In this document: piece by piece, positions 1-8,435 of the stretch
How the letters are laid out: each line of letters opens with the position of its first letter
How positions within the stretch are numbered: position 1 is the first letter of the stretch
Origin: an uncultured Oscillospiraceae bacterium
Lineage (GTDB): Bacteria; Bacillota; Clostridia; Oscillospirales; Oscillospiraceae
Reading direction: 5' to 3'
DNA: 52,008 nucleotides
NCBI GenBank assembly: GCA_947599925.1
Contig: CANQFT010000013.1
Location: forward strand, 1 to 52,008
Translations under genes and position numbers: made by a program
Notes under the pieces: model-generated
Databases searched by the model: none
Seen by the model: the letters and a program-made list of their open reading frames with translations, nothing else
What the model was told of the DNA's origin: nothing

Positions 1-145
1 AGCGGAGGGGCCAAAGGCCCCGCAGACCAGCCCAAGTCGCAGCGAAGCCGGGCGTCGCGAACAGGCGAGGCGTGACATCTCGGCCCGCAAACGCACGCCC
101 CGGCCGCTCTGTGGCCGGGGCGTGCGCTGCAGCGGGCCGTAGAAA
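1..145. other. Intergenic start of window with nested hairpins
   Basis: No gene can be supported here. Three foldable elements are visible: a short hairpin near 7-21 (GGGGCC, AAA, GGCCCC), a 13-bp stem at 93-105/113-125 with a 7-nt loop, and an outer 8-bp stem at 81-88/132-139 enclosing it. Neither larger stem is followed by a clean T-run, so their role is open. A plus-strand reading frame runs from base 1 to a TGA at 73-75, which could be the tail of a gene to the left, but it is low in complexity and unrecognisable. Confidence 0.3.
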
Positions 146-191
146 ATCGTCAAAGGTCCTGGCGCCCGCGGGCGCCAGGACCTTTGACGAT
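146..191 (-). terminator. Perfect 46-bp palindromic terminator
   Basis: A loop-less perfect inverted repeat with two 23-bp arms (146-168 and 169-191). It begins within the stop codon of the HD-domain gene on the minus strand and is followed, in minus-strand direction, by TTTTCT. This fits a strong intrinsic terminator for the gyrA-rnhA-HD operon. Confidence 0.7.
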
Positions 192-778
192 CATCCTTCT
201 CCCTCCAGGAAGTAGGAGGCCTCCATGTCCGCCACGCTGAGGGCGAAGGCCAGGGGATACTTCTCCAGCGCCCGGCCCACCAGGTTCTTGTCCTCGCCGC
301 CGGAGAAGCCCATGTGCCAGCGGATGGCCATGGCCTCCTCTCTGGTGAGGCGCAGGAAGCCGGAGACGATGTACACGCTCTTTTCCCCGTGGCCGTAGGG
401 GAGAGGGTCGTCGTAGAAAAAGGTGGGCACCTTGTCCCACTGGCCCGTGGCCTCGTTTTTCACGTTCCGGGTCCCCGCCTTGTAGCAGCCGGTCTTGCAC
501 ACATCGTGCAGCAGGGCCACGATGGCCACAGTCTCCGGCGTGTACTCCAGTCCGTACAGCTCCGCCACTCTGGGCCGCTCCAGGTAGTCCTTCAGGCAGT
601 CGTAGACGTTCACCGAGTGCTCGCACAGCCCGCCGGCGTAGGCCCCGTGGAACTTGGTGGAGGCGGGGGCGGTGAAGAAGTCGGACTTGTTCATCAGGTA
701 GTCCAGCAGGGCGTCCGCGCCCTCGCGGTGGATCTGTTCCCGGTAGATCTCCAAAAATTCCTCTCTCATGTCGGCCAC
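191..778 (-). CDS. HD-domain hydrolase
   Basis: A 195-residue protein of the HD metal-dependent phosphohydrolase superfamily. The likely metal ligands are visible: a His in the CEHS segment around residue 73 and the His-Asp pair in LLHDVCK around residue 107, with further His residues downstream. The substrate cannot be read from sequence; such proteins hydrolyse nucleotides, cyclic nucleotides or similar phosphate esters in the cytoplasm. The GTG start at 778 is chosen because GGAGGGG lies 8 nt upstream; the ATG at 769 has no ribosome site at a normal distance. The ribosome site overlaps the stop of rnhA, so the two are translationally linked at the end of the gyrA operon. Confidence 0.75.
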   Translation of the reverse strand: MADMREEFLEIYREQIHREGADALLDYLMNKSDFFTAPASTKFHGAYAGGLCEHSVNVYDCLKDYLERPRVAELYGLEYTPETVAIVALLHDVCKTGCYKAGTRNVKNEATGQWDKVPTFFYDDPLPYGHGEKSVYIVSGFLRLTREEAMAIRWHMGFSGGEDKNLVGRALEKYPLAFALSVADMEASYFLEGEG

Positions 779-783
779 CGGCC

Positions 784-1227
784 TCACCCCTCCTTGAACT
801 TCAAACTCTCCGCCACCGCCATCTCGTCGCAGCGGTTGTTGTACGCGTTTTCCGCGTGGCCCTTGACCCAGTGGCAGGTGACGGCGTGGACCTGGCACAG
901 CTCCAGCAGCCGCTGCCAAAGGTCCGGGTTCAGCGCCGGCTTCTTGTCCGGCTTGCGCCAGCCCTTGGCCTGCCACGCCCTGGCCCAGCCCAGGGACAGG
1001 GCGTCCACGATGTACTTGCTGTCCGAGTAGAGCTCCACCGCGCAGGGTTCCTTGAGCTGTTCCAGGGCCCGGATGACGGCGGTGAGCTCCATGCGGTTGT
1101 TGGTGGTCCGGCCCTCTCCGCCGGAGAGTTCCTTTTTGTGCCCGCCGTACAGGAGAATGGCGCCCCAGCCGCCAGGTCCGGGGTTGCCGGAGCAGGCCCC
1201 GTCGGTGTAGATGGCGACGGTTTTCAC
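784..1227 (-). CDS. rnhA: Ribonuclease HI
   Basis: A 147-residue RNase H type 1 that cleaves the RNA strand of RNA-DNA hybrids such as R-loops and lagging-strand primers. The four acidic catalytic positions are present: Asp in [11 protein letters not shown] near residue 8, Glu in RMELTA, Asp in YSDSKY, and Asp in NNRCDEMA near the C-terminus. Length matches the family, with no N-terminal hybrid-binding domain. The start is GTG at 1227, overlapping the gyrA stop by 4 bases (GTGA), so it is coupled to gyrA. A longer upstream reading is only a shadow of gyrA. Confidence 0.93.
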   Translation of the reverse strand: MKTVAIYTDGACSGNPGPGGWGAILLYGGHKKELSGGEGRTTNNRMELTAVIRALEQLKEPCAVELYSDSKYIVDALSLGWARAWQAKGWRKPDKKPALNPDLWQRLLELCQVHAVTCHWVKGHAENAYNNRCDEMAVAESLKFKEG

Positions 1228-3776
1228 GCCTGGTCCTCGCCGTCGGCGGCGTCCTCCGCCGCCTCCTCCGGGGCGTCGATCAGCTCCATCTCCGTCTCCG
1301 GGGTCTCCACCTCCGCCTCGTTGTCCCGCTCGGCCAGGGCCAGGGAGATCACCCGGTCCCCCTCCTCTTTGAAGCGCATCACGATGACCCCTTGGGTGGA
1401 GCGGCCCGCCTGGCGGACGGCGTCCACATGGGTGCGGATGAGGATACCGGCCTGGGTGACCAGCAGCAGGTCCTCGCTGCCGTCCACCACCTTGATGCCC
1501 ACCACGGGCCCTGTTTTCTCCGTGACCAGGTAGTTGCGGATGCCGGAGCCGCCCCGCTTGGTGATGCGGTAGTCGGCCACGCTGGTGCGCTTGCCGTAGC
1601 CTTTCTCGGTGATGGAGAGGACGCACTTGCCCGCCGTGGCTCTGGCCGCGCCCACCACGTAGTCCCCCTCCTTCAGCCGGATGCCCCGCACGCCCACAGC
1701 GTCCCGCCCCACGGCCCGCACATCGGTCTCGTGGAAGCAGACGGCCTGGCCGTCGTGGGTGGCGATGAGGATGTTCTGGCGCCCGTCGGTCTCCCGCACG
1801 GAGATCAGACTGTCCCCCTCCACCATCCGGAGGGCCCGGATGCCGTTGTTGCGGAGGTTTTTCAGGCGGTTGGCCTCCATGCGCTTGACGGTGCCCAGCC
1901 GGGTGACCATCACCAGGTACCGCCCGTCGTCCTCGATGGAGGGGGTGTGGATCATGGTCTGGATGCGCTCCCCCTGCTCCACTTGGAGCACGTTGACGAT
2001 GTTGGTGCCCTTGGCGGCCTTTCCGCTCTCCGGGATCTGATACCCCTTCTTGCGGTAGACCTTGCCCGTGTCGGTGAAGAAGAGGACGTAATCGTGGGTG
2101 GAGGCGGTGAACAGGTCCACCACGTAGTCCTCCTCTCTGGTGGTGATGCCCTTTTTGCCCATGCCGCCCTTAGACTGGGCGGCGTACTCGCTCACCGGCG
2201 TGCGCTTGATGTAGCCGTTGCGGGTGAGGGTAAAGACGCACTGCTCCTCCTCGATCAGATCCTCGATGTCGATGTCGTTTTCCGCGTAGCCGATCTCGGT
2301 GCGCCGCGCGTCGCCATACTTGTCCCGGATCTCGATCAGCTCGTCTTTGAGGACGCCCTTGAGCATCTCCTCGCTCTCCAGCAGCGCGGTGTAGTATTTG
2401 ATCTTCTCCTGGAGCTCGTCATACTCGTTTTGCAGCTTTTCCCGGTTCAACCCCTGGAGGGCGATCAGGCGCATATCGCAGATGGCCTGGGCCTGGGCGT
2501 CGTCCAAATCGAAGCGGGCCATCAGGTTCTCCTTGGCGTTGTCGTAGCTGGAGCGGATGATCCGGATGACCTCGTCGATGTTGTCCTGGGCGATCAGCAG
2601 ACCCTCCAAAATATGGGCCCGCTCCTGGGCCTTCCGGCGGTCAAAGACCGTCCGGCGGCGGATGATCTCCTCTTGGTAGGCGATATACTCGTCCAGCATC
2701 TGCCGCAGGGAGAGGACCTTGGGCTGGCGCTGGTTGTCCACCAGGGCCAGCATGACGATGGCGAAGGTGGACTGCATGGCGGTCTGGGCAAAGAGGCGGT
2801 TGAGCACCACCTGGGGATTGGCGTCTTTTTTCAGCTCGATGACGATCCGCATCCCGTCCCTGTCTGTCTCGTCCCGCAGACCGGAGATGCCCTCCAGCCG
2901 CTTTTCGTGTACCTGGTCGGCGATGGTCTTGATGAGCATGGCCTTGTTGGTCTGGTAGGGCAACTCGGTGACCACGATGCGGGTGCGGCCCTGGCCGAAC
3001 TCCTCAAACTCCGTCCGGGCCCGGACCTGGATATGGCCCCGGCCGGTGGCGTAGGCGGCCCGGATCCCGCTGCGGCCCAGGATGATGCCCCGTGTGGGGA
3101 AGTCGGGGCCCTTGATGTGCTCCATCAGGTCGTCCAGGGTGGCCTCCGGGTCGTCCAGGACGCACAGACAGCCGTTGATGACCTCGGTGAGATTGTGGGG
3201 CGGGATGTTGGTGGTCATGCCCACGGCGATGCCGGAGGAGCCGTTCACCAGCAGATTGGGGAAGCGGGACGGGATCACGCGGGGCTCCTTGCGGCTCTCG
3301 TCAAAGTTGGGGTCCCAGTCCACCGTCTCCTTGTCGATGTCCCGCATCATCTCGTTGGCGATCTTGGCCATGCGGGCCTCGGTGTACCGGTAGGCGGCGG
3401 GCGGGTCCCCGTCCACCGAGCCGAAGTTCCCGTGGCCGTCCACCAGGGGATAGCGCAAAGAGAAATCCTGGGCCAGCCGGACCATGGCGTCGTAGACGCT
3501 GGCGTCCCCGTGGGGGTGGTAGCGGCCCAGCACGTTGCCCACGGCGGTGGCGGACTTCTTGAAGGGCTTGTCCGAGGTCAAGCCGTCCTCATACATGGCG
3601 TAGAGGATGCGGCGGTGGACGGGCTTCAATCCGTCCCGCACGTCGGGCAGGGCCCGGCTGATGATGACGCTCATGGCGTACTCGATGAAGGAGGTCTCCA
3701 TCTCTTCCTTCAGGTCCACCGGCTGAATGATCTGGTTTTCGTAGGAAATATCAGGGTTCTTGTCCTTGTGTGCCAC
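1224..3776 (-). CDS. gyrA: DNA gyrase subunit A
   Basis: An 850-residue GyrA, the breakage-reunion subunit of the type II topoisomerase that introduces negative supercoils ahead of forks. The catalytic tyrosine is Tyr131 in AYRYTEAR. The GyrA box of the C-terminal wrapping domain appears as [10 protein letters not shown]. The quinolone-determining region reads [10 protein letters not shown]: the position matching E. coli Ser83 is Ala92, while the Asp87 equivalent (Asp96) is kept. GTG start at 3776, 17 nt after the metG stop. gyrB lies about 12 kb away at 15,490-17,484 on the same strand, so the usual gyrB-gyrA pair is split by the rpmH-to-metG block. The C-terminus is a short acidic tail. Confidence 0.97.
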   Translation of the reverse strand: MAHKDKNPDISYENQIIQPVDLKEEMETSFIEYAMSVIISRALPDVRDGLKPVHRRILYAMYEDGLTSDKPFKKSATAVGNVLGRYHPHGDASVYDAMVRLAQDFSLRYPLVDGHGNFGSVDGDPPAAYRYTEARMAKIANEMMRDIDKETVDWDPNFDESRKEPRVIPSRFPNLLVNGSSGIAVGMTTNIPPHNLTEVINGCLCVLDDPEATLDDLMEHIKGPDFPTRGIILGRSGIRAAYATGRGHIQVRARTEFEEFGQGRTRIVVTELPYQTNKAMLIKTIADQVHEKRLEGISGLRDETDRDGMRIVIELKKDANPQVVLNRLFAQTAMQSTFAIVMLALVDNQRQPKVLSLRQMLDEYIAYQEEIIRRRTVFDRRKAQERAHILEGLLIAQDNIDEVIRIIRSSYDNAKENLMARFDLDDAQAQAICDMRLIALQGLNREKLQNEYDELQEKIKYYTALLESEEMLKGVLKDELIEIRDKYGDARRTEIGYAENDIDIEDLIEEEQCVFTLTRNGYIKRTPVSEYAAQSKGGMGKKGITTREEDYVVDLFTASTHDYVLFFTDTGKVYRKKGYQIPESGKAAKGTNIVNVLQVEQGERIQTMIHTPSIEDDGRYLVMVTRLGTVKRMEANRLKNLRNNGIRALRMVEGDSLISVRETDGRQNILIATHDGQAVCFHETDVRAVGRDAVGVRGIRLKEGDYVVGAARATAGKCVLSITEKGYGKRTSVADYRITKRGGSGIRNYLVTEKTGPVVGIKVVDGSEDLLLVTQAGILIRTHVDAVRQAGRSTQGVIVMRFKEEGDRVISLALAERDNEAEVETPETEMELIDAPEEAAEDAADGEDQA

Positions 3777-3793
3777 TTCTCCTCACCACCCTC

Positions 3794-5749
3794 TCAGCAC
3801 AGCTTTGCCCCGGCGGGAATGGCGTCGTCCACCATGAGGAGGTGGAGATGCTCTTCGCCGTTCACGGTGTGGACCGCGGAGATCAGCATCCCCTGGCTCT
3901 CCAGGCCCATCATCTTCCTGGGCGGCAGGTTGACGATGGCCACCAGGGTCTTGCCCACCAGCGCCTCCGGCTCATACCACTTGTGGATGCCCGACAGGAT
4001 CTGCCGGGGCGTCCCCGTGCCGTCGTCCAGGGTGAAGCGCAGCAGCTTGTCCGACTTCTTCACCGCCTCGCACTCCAGCACCTTCACCGCCCGGAAGTCG
4101 GACTTGCAGAAGGTGTCAAAGTCCACCGTCTCCTCCGCCAGCGGCTCGATCTCTATTTCCTTGGGCGCGGCGGCGGCCCGCAGGTCTTCCAGCTCCGCCA
4201 AAGCCTTATCCACGTCCACGCGGGGAAAGAGGTTTTCGCCCCGCTCCACCCGCACCGTGTCCGGGAGCGCGCCCCACTGGTCGGCGCTGTCCCAGCCGCG
4301 GCAGTCCTCTCCGGCGCCGATCTGCCGGAGGATCTCTCCGGCTGAGTCGGGCATAAAGGGGGAGAGCAAAATGGCGGACACCCGCAGGCTCTCCAGCAGG
4401 TTATACATCACCGTGGCCAGCCGGGGCGCGTTGGCCTCCATGTCCTTGGCCAGCACCCAGGGCGCGTTTTCGTCGATATACTTGTTGGCCCGGCCGATGA
4501 GCCCAAAGACTTCCGCCAGGGCGTCCTGGAACTGGTAGCGCTCCATGGCCGCCTCATAGCGGTCCCGGAGCGTGGCACCCATGCGTACCAGCTCCTCGTC
4601 GGCCTGGTCGGCCCGGCCCTGGCCGGGCAGGGCCCCGCCGAAATACTTCTCCACCATGCTCACCGTCCGGCTCAGCAGGTTGCCCAGGTCGTTGGCCAGG
4701 TCCACGTTGATGGTGTTGATCAGGGCCTCGTTGGAGAAGTTCCCGTCGGAGCCAAAGGGGAAGGTCCGCAGCATGAAGAACCGCAGGGCGTCCACGCCGA
4801 ACCGCTCGGCCAGGATATAGGGGTCCACCACGTTGCCCCGGCTCTTGGACATTTTCTCTCCGCCGAAGTTCAGCCAGCCGTGGCCGTAGACCTTCTTGGG
4901 CAGGGGCTCGCCCAGGCTCATGAGCATGGCGGGCCAGATGATGGCGTGGAAGCGGACGATCTCCTTGCCCACAAAGTGTACGTCGGCGGGCCAGAACTTG
5001 TCGTAGTCGTCATATCGGTCGTTCATAAAGCCCAGGGCGGTGATATAGTTGCTCAGAGCGTCCACCCACACATAGACCACATGGCCGGGGTCGAAGTCCA
5101 CCGGGATGCCCCAGGTGAAGCTGGTGCGGGAGACGCACAGGTCCTCCAGACCGGGCTTGATGAAGTTGTTCACCATCTCGTTGACCCGCGAGCGGGGCTC
5201 CAGAAAGTCCGTGTTCTCCAGCAGGTCCTGGATCTTGTCGGCGTACTTGCTCAGGCGGAAGAAATACGCCTCCTCCTGGGCGTCGGCCACCTCGCGGCCG
5301 CAGTCGGGGCACTTGCCGTCCACCAGCTGGCTCTCGGTCCAGAAGCTCTCGCAGGGCTTGCAGTATTTGCCGGAGTAGGTGCCCTTGTAGATGTCGCCGT
5401 TGTCGTGCAGGGCCCTGAAGATGCGCTGGATGGCCTGGACATGGTAGCTGTCCGTGGTGCGGATGAAGCGGTCGTAGGAGATGTTCATCAGCCGCCACAG
5501 GTCCTTCACGCCCCGTGGCCCCTCCACGATGTTGTCCACGAACTGCTGGGGCGTGACCCCGGCCTCTTTGGCCTTGTCCTCGATCTTCATGCCGTGTTCA
5601 TCGGTGCCGGTGAGGAACATGACCTGGCAGCCCTGGAGCCGCTTGTAGCGGGCCATGGCGTCGGTGGCCACGGTGCAGTAGGCGTGGCCGATGTGCAGCT
5701 TGTCGGAGGGGTAGTAGATGGGGGTCGTGATATAAAACTTATTGCTCAT
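3794..5749 (-). CDS. metG: Methionyl-tRNA synthetase
   Basis: A 651-residue class I synthetase charging tRNA-Met. The HIGH motif is at residues 19-22 and KMSKS at 299-303. Two CxxC pairs (Cys130/133 and Cys147/150) form the zinc knuckle of the connective peptide. After the anticodon-binding helices, a C-terminal Trbp111-like tRNA-binding/dimerisation domain starts near residue 550. ATG start with AGAGGTGG upstream. Its start overlaps the end of the preceding membrane-protein gene by 11 bases, and gyrA follows 17 nt after its stop, so it is in the middle of an operon. metG (metS) is also near the origin in Bacillus. Confidence 0.97.
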   Translation of the reverse strand: MSNKFYITTPIYYPSDKLHIGHAYCTVATDAMARYKRLQGCQVMFLTGTDEHGMKIEDKAKEAGVTPQQFVDNIVEGPRGVKDLWRLMNISYDRFIRTTDSYHVQAIQRIFRALHDNGDIYKGTYSGKYCKPCESFWTESQLVDGKCPDCGREVADAQEEAYFFRLSKYADKIQDLLENTDFLEPRSRVNEMVNNFIKPGLEDLCVSRTSFTWGIPVDFDPGHVVYVWVDALSNYITALGFMNDRYDDYDKFWPADVHFVGKEIVRFHAIIWPAMLMSLGEPLPKKVYGHGWLNFGGEKMSKSRGNVVDPYILAERFGVDALRFFMLRTFPFGSDGNFSNEALINTINVDLANDLGNLLSRTVSMVEKYFGGALPGQGRADQADEELVRMGATLRDRYEAAMERYQFQDALAEVFGLIGRANKYIDENAPWVLAKDMEANAPRLATVMYNLLESLRVSAILLSPFMPDSAGEILRQIGAGEDCRGWDSADQWGALPDTVRVERGENLFPRVDVDKALAELEDLRAAAAPKEIEIEPLAEETVDFDTFCKSDFRAVKVLECEAVKKSDKLLRFTLDDGTGTPRQILSGIHKWYEPEALVGKTLVAIVNLPPRKMMGLESQGMLISAVHTVNGEEHLHLLMVDDAIPAGAKLC

Positions 5750-6659
5750 GTCTTTCCACCTCTTCTTGGGTTTCTTCCCTCTGGCCCGTCCCGTCCTCCG
5801 GCGGGGTCCACCGGGCCAGGTCCGCGGGCCGGTCGGCCCTGGTCAGCAGGCACCAGCTCTGTCCGGCCAGATAGAGCATATAGCCAAGGCTCACAAGGCC
5901 CTGGGCGGCGTCCCCGGTGAGCAGGGCGTCCACCAGCTCCACGCCCAGCGCCGTCAGCGCCATGCCGCCCAGCCAAACCGTCAGCGTCGGCATGGGTTTT
6001 TCAAAGGAGAAGGCGGCCTGGGTGTAACAACAGCTCACCGCGCACAGCGCCCCCAGCAATACAAAGACGTAGCCCAGCACGTTGGGCTCGGTGGCCCGGT
6101 CCTGGTAGATGGCGATGAGCCACAGAAAGCCCGCGTACCCCGGCAGGAGAAGGGGCCAGGAGAAGCGGCCCTTGGCCTCCTCCCTCCGGCTGTTGACCCA
6201 TCCCACCAGCGCCGCGCCCATGCCGCCAAACAGCAGGGCCAGGTTGTTGATCCAGCCCACCACCACAGCGTCTATGCCGCCAGGCAGCAGGGCCAGACCG
6301 GCGGCCCGTTGTCTGGGAGCCGCGCCCTGGCGGGTCAGCTCCATCAGACCCAGCACGCCCCCAGCCACCATCAGCGCCCCCGCCAGAACGTACACCGCCA
6401 GCAGTCCCCGGCAGGGCAGGGAGAAGGCGTCCAGATAACTCTCAAAGCGCCTGGCTCCGGCCGTCCAGCGGCCCAGCAGGAAAAACCCCACCGCCGCCGC
6501 CGCCAGCACCGCCAGCAGGGTGTATGTGGCGGGGTGTCCCGGCGTCACCAGTCCGCCCTCCTCCCAGGCGGAGCCCCGCTGCCACAGCCGGCTCAGCGCC
6601 GCCCCCGCCAGCGCGACCGCCAGCAGCAGGGCCCAGATCCAGCGTTTTTTCAATGCCAT
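5739..6659 (-). CDS. Polytopic membrane protein of unknown function
   Basis: A 306-residue integral membrane protein with roughly eight hydrophobic segments, the first at residues 8-22 right after a basic N-terminus (MALKKR), and a charged Glu-rich cytoplasmic tail after the last segment. No family is recognised with confidence. The ATG at 6659 is preferred because AGAGGAAAAGGG lies just upstream; the longer reading has no hydrophobic or conserved start. It sits between the ABC-F gene (31-nt gap) and metG (11-nt overlap), so it is co-transcribed with both, but this does not reveal its job. Confidence 0.75.
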   Translation of the reverse strand: MALKKRWIWALLLAVALAGAALSRLWQRGSAWEEGGLVTPGHPATYTLLAVLAAAAVGFFLLGRWTAGARRFESYLDAFSLPCRGLLAVYVLAGALMVAGGVLGLMELTRQGAAPRQRAAGLALLPGGIDAVVVGWINNLALLFGGMGAALVGWVNSRREEAKGRFSWPLLLPGYAGFLWLIAIYQDRATEPNVLGYVFVLLGALCAVSCCYTQAAFSFEKPMPTLTVWLGGMALTALGVELVDALLTGDAAQGLVSLGYMLYLAGQSWCLLTRADRPADLARWTPPEDGTGQREETQEEVERHEQ

Positions 6660-6690
6660 CACGTCCCTTTTCCTCTGGTGGCCCGGCGGC

Positions 6691-8301
6691 TCATCCCTCG
6701 CTCTGCTCCTGCTCCTTGCGCCAGGCCAGATAGTCGTCGTAGTCCATGCGCTTGTCGATGAAGGTCCCGTCGGGCAAAAACTCAAAAATGCGGTTGGCCA
6801 CGGTGGAGACCATCTGATGGTCATGGGTGGCCAGCAGTACGTTGCACCCCACCGCCGATAGGCCGTTGTTCACCGCGGCGATGGACTCCAGATCCAGGTG
6901 GTTGGTGGGCTGGTCCAGCAGCAGGACGTTGGCGCCGGAGAGCATCATCCGGGAGAGCATACACCGGACCTTCTCCCCGCCGGAGAGGACCTTCACGGGC
7001 TTGAAGATGTCGTCCCCGGAGAAGAGCATCCGGCCCAGAAAGCCCCGGAGGTAGCTCTCGTGCTTGTCCTCGGAAAACTGCCGGAGCCAGTCCAGGATGG
7101 AGTCGTCGCAGTCTTTGAAGAAGGGGGTGTTGTCCTTGGGGAAGTAGGAGAAGGTGGCCGTCTGGCCCCACTTCACGCTGCCCTCGTCGGGCTCCATCTC
7201 CCCCACCAGGATCTTGAACAGCACCGTCTGGGCGTTCTCGTTCTCCCCCACAAAGGCGATCTTGTCGTTTTTGTTCACCGTAAAGCTCACCTTGTCCAGC
7301 ACCTTTACCCCGTCCACGGTCTTGGACACGTCGGTGACAAAGAGGATGTCCTTGCCCACCTCTCGGTCCGGGGAAAAGCCCACCCACGGATAGCGGCGGG
7401 AGGAGGCGGGGATCTCGTCCATGGTCAGCTTTTCCAGCAGTTTGCGCCGGGACGTGGCCTGCTTGGACTTGGACTTGTTGGCCGAGAAGCGGGAGATAAA
7501 CTCCTTGAGCTCCTGGGCCTTTTCCTCGTTCTTCTTGGCCTGGTTCTTCATCAGGGTCTGCATGAGCTGGCTGGCGTCGTACCAGAAGTCGTAGTTGCCC
7601 ACATACATCTTGATCTTGCCGTAGTCGATGTCCACGATGTGGGTACACACGGTGTTGAGGAAGTGCCGGTCGTGGCTGACCACGATGACCGTCCCGTCAA
7701 AGTCCAGCAGAAAGTCCTCCAGCCAGTTGATGGCGTTGATGTCCAGGTTGTTGGTGGGCTCGTCCAGGAGCAGGATGTCCGGGCTGCCAAAGAGGGCCTG
7801 GGCCAGCAGGACCTTCACCTTCAGCCTGGGGTCCAGCCCGGCCATGCCCGCGCCGTGCCACTGGGTGCCCACCCCAAGGCCCTGGAGGATGCGGCTGGCG
7901 TCGCTCTCCGCCTCGTAGCCGCCCATCTCGGCGTACTCCGCCTGCAGCTCGGCGGCCCGGAGCCCGTCGGCGTCGGTGAAGTCCTCCTTTTCGTAGAGGG
8001 CGTTCATCTCCTTGCCCACGTCGTAGAGGTGGCGGTTGCCCATGATGACGGTGTCCATCACCGAAAAATCGTCAAAGGCGTTCTGGTCCTGGCGCAGAAT
8101 GGACATTCTCACCTTGGGGTCCACGCTGACGCTTCCCGAGGTGGGCTCCAGCTCTCCCTCCAATATTTTCAGGAAGGTGGACTTGCCCGCGCCGTTGGCG
8201 CCGATGATGCCGTAGCAGTTGCCCTGGACGAACTGCAGCTCCACGTTTTTGAAGAGGTAGGACCCGCCGTATTGCAGGGAAAGATCGGAAACCGTTATCA
8301 T
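6691..8301 (-). CDS. ABC-F ATPase, YkpA/YbiT type
   Basis: A 536-residue soluble protein with two ABC ATPase domains and a charged linker (about 245-295), the layout of ABC-F ribosome-associated factors; there are no membrane segments. NBD1 has a normal Walker A (GANGAGKST, 34-42) and Walker B (LLLDEP, Glu181), but its signature is degraded (AGLDPRLK at 154-161 where LSGGE is expected). NBD2 has a degraded Walker A (GENENAQT, 352-359) and Gln464 in place of the catalytic Glu (LLLDQPTNHLD), with a normal LSGGE at 439-443. One composite ATP site is therefore intact and the other is damaged on both faces. ATG at 8301 with AAGGAG upstream and its own promoter at 8342-8370. Confidence 0.9.
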   Translation of the reverse strand: MITVSDLSLQYGGSYLFKNVELQFVQGNCYGIIGANGAGKSTFLKILEGELEPTSGSVSVDPKVRMSILRQDQNAFDDFSVMDTVIMGNRHLYDVGKEMNALYEKEDFTDADGLRAAELQAEYAEMGGYEAESDASRILQGLGVGTQWHGAGMAGLDPRLKVKVLLAQALFGSPDILLLDEPTNNLDINAINWLEDFLLDFDGTVIVVSHDRHFLNTVCTHIVDIDYGKIKMYVGNYDFWYDASQLMQTLMKNQAKKNEEKAQELKEFISRFSANKSKSKQATSRRKLLEKLTMDEIPASSRRYPWVGFSPDREVGKDILFVTDVSKTVDGVKVLDKVSFTVNKNDKIAFVGENENAQTVLFKILVGEMEPDEGSVKWGQTATFSYFPKDNTPFFKDCDDSILDWLRQFSEDKHESYLRGFLGRMLFSGDDIFKPVKVLSGGEKVRCMLSRMMLSGANVLLLDQPTNHLDLESIAAVNNGLSAVGCNVLLATHDHQMVSTVANRIFEFLPDGTFIDKRMDYDDYLAWRKEQEQSEG

Positions 8302-8341
8302 GACAAAACTCCTTGAACACAAAAATATCCAGAATAGGATT

Positions 8342-8370
8342 ATTATACTACATCTATATAAAGAATACAA
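8342..8370 (-). promoter_or_regulatory. Promoter of the ABC-F operon
   Basis: On the minus strand, -35 TTGTAT (8365-8370), 17-bp spacer, -10 TATAAT (8342-8347). It lies between the ricT terminator and the ABC-F start, about 40 nt upstream of the ATG. Confidence 0.75.
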
Positions 8371-8402
8371 GGCCAAAACCGGGGAAAATGACCACAAAAA
8401 AA

Positions 8403-8430
8403 GAGACAGCGCAAGGGTTTGCGCTGTCTC
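8403..8430 (-). terminator. Terminator after ricT
   Basis: A 12-bp stem (GAGACAGCGCAA and its complement) with a short loop. In minus-strand direction it is followed by a run of seven T. It lies 5 bases after the ricT stop and ends the decarboxylase-darA-holB-ricT operon. Confidence 0.85.
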
Positions 8431-8435
8431 CTTTG

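Noticed and set aside
1392-4538. Plus-strand open frame of 1048 codons opposite gyrA and the start of metG
   Set aside because: It lies opposite clear gyrA and metG sequences, has a His/Val/Gly/Asp-biased composition typical of an antisense frame in GC-rich genes, and has no recognisable domain or ribosome site.
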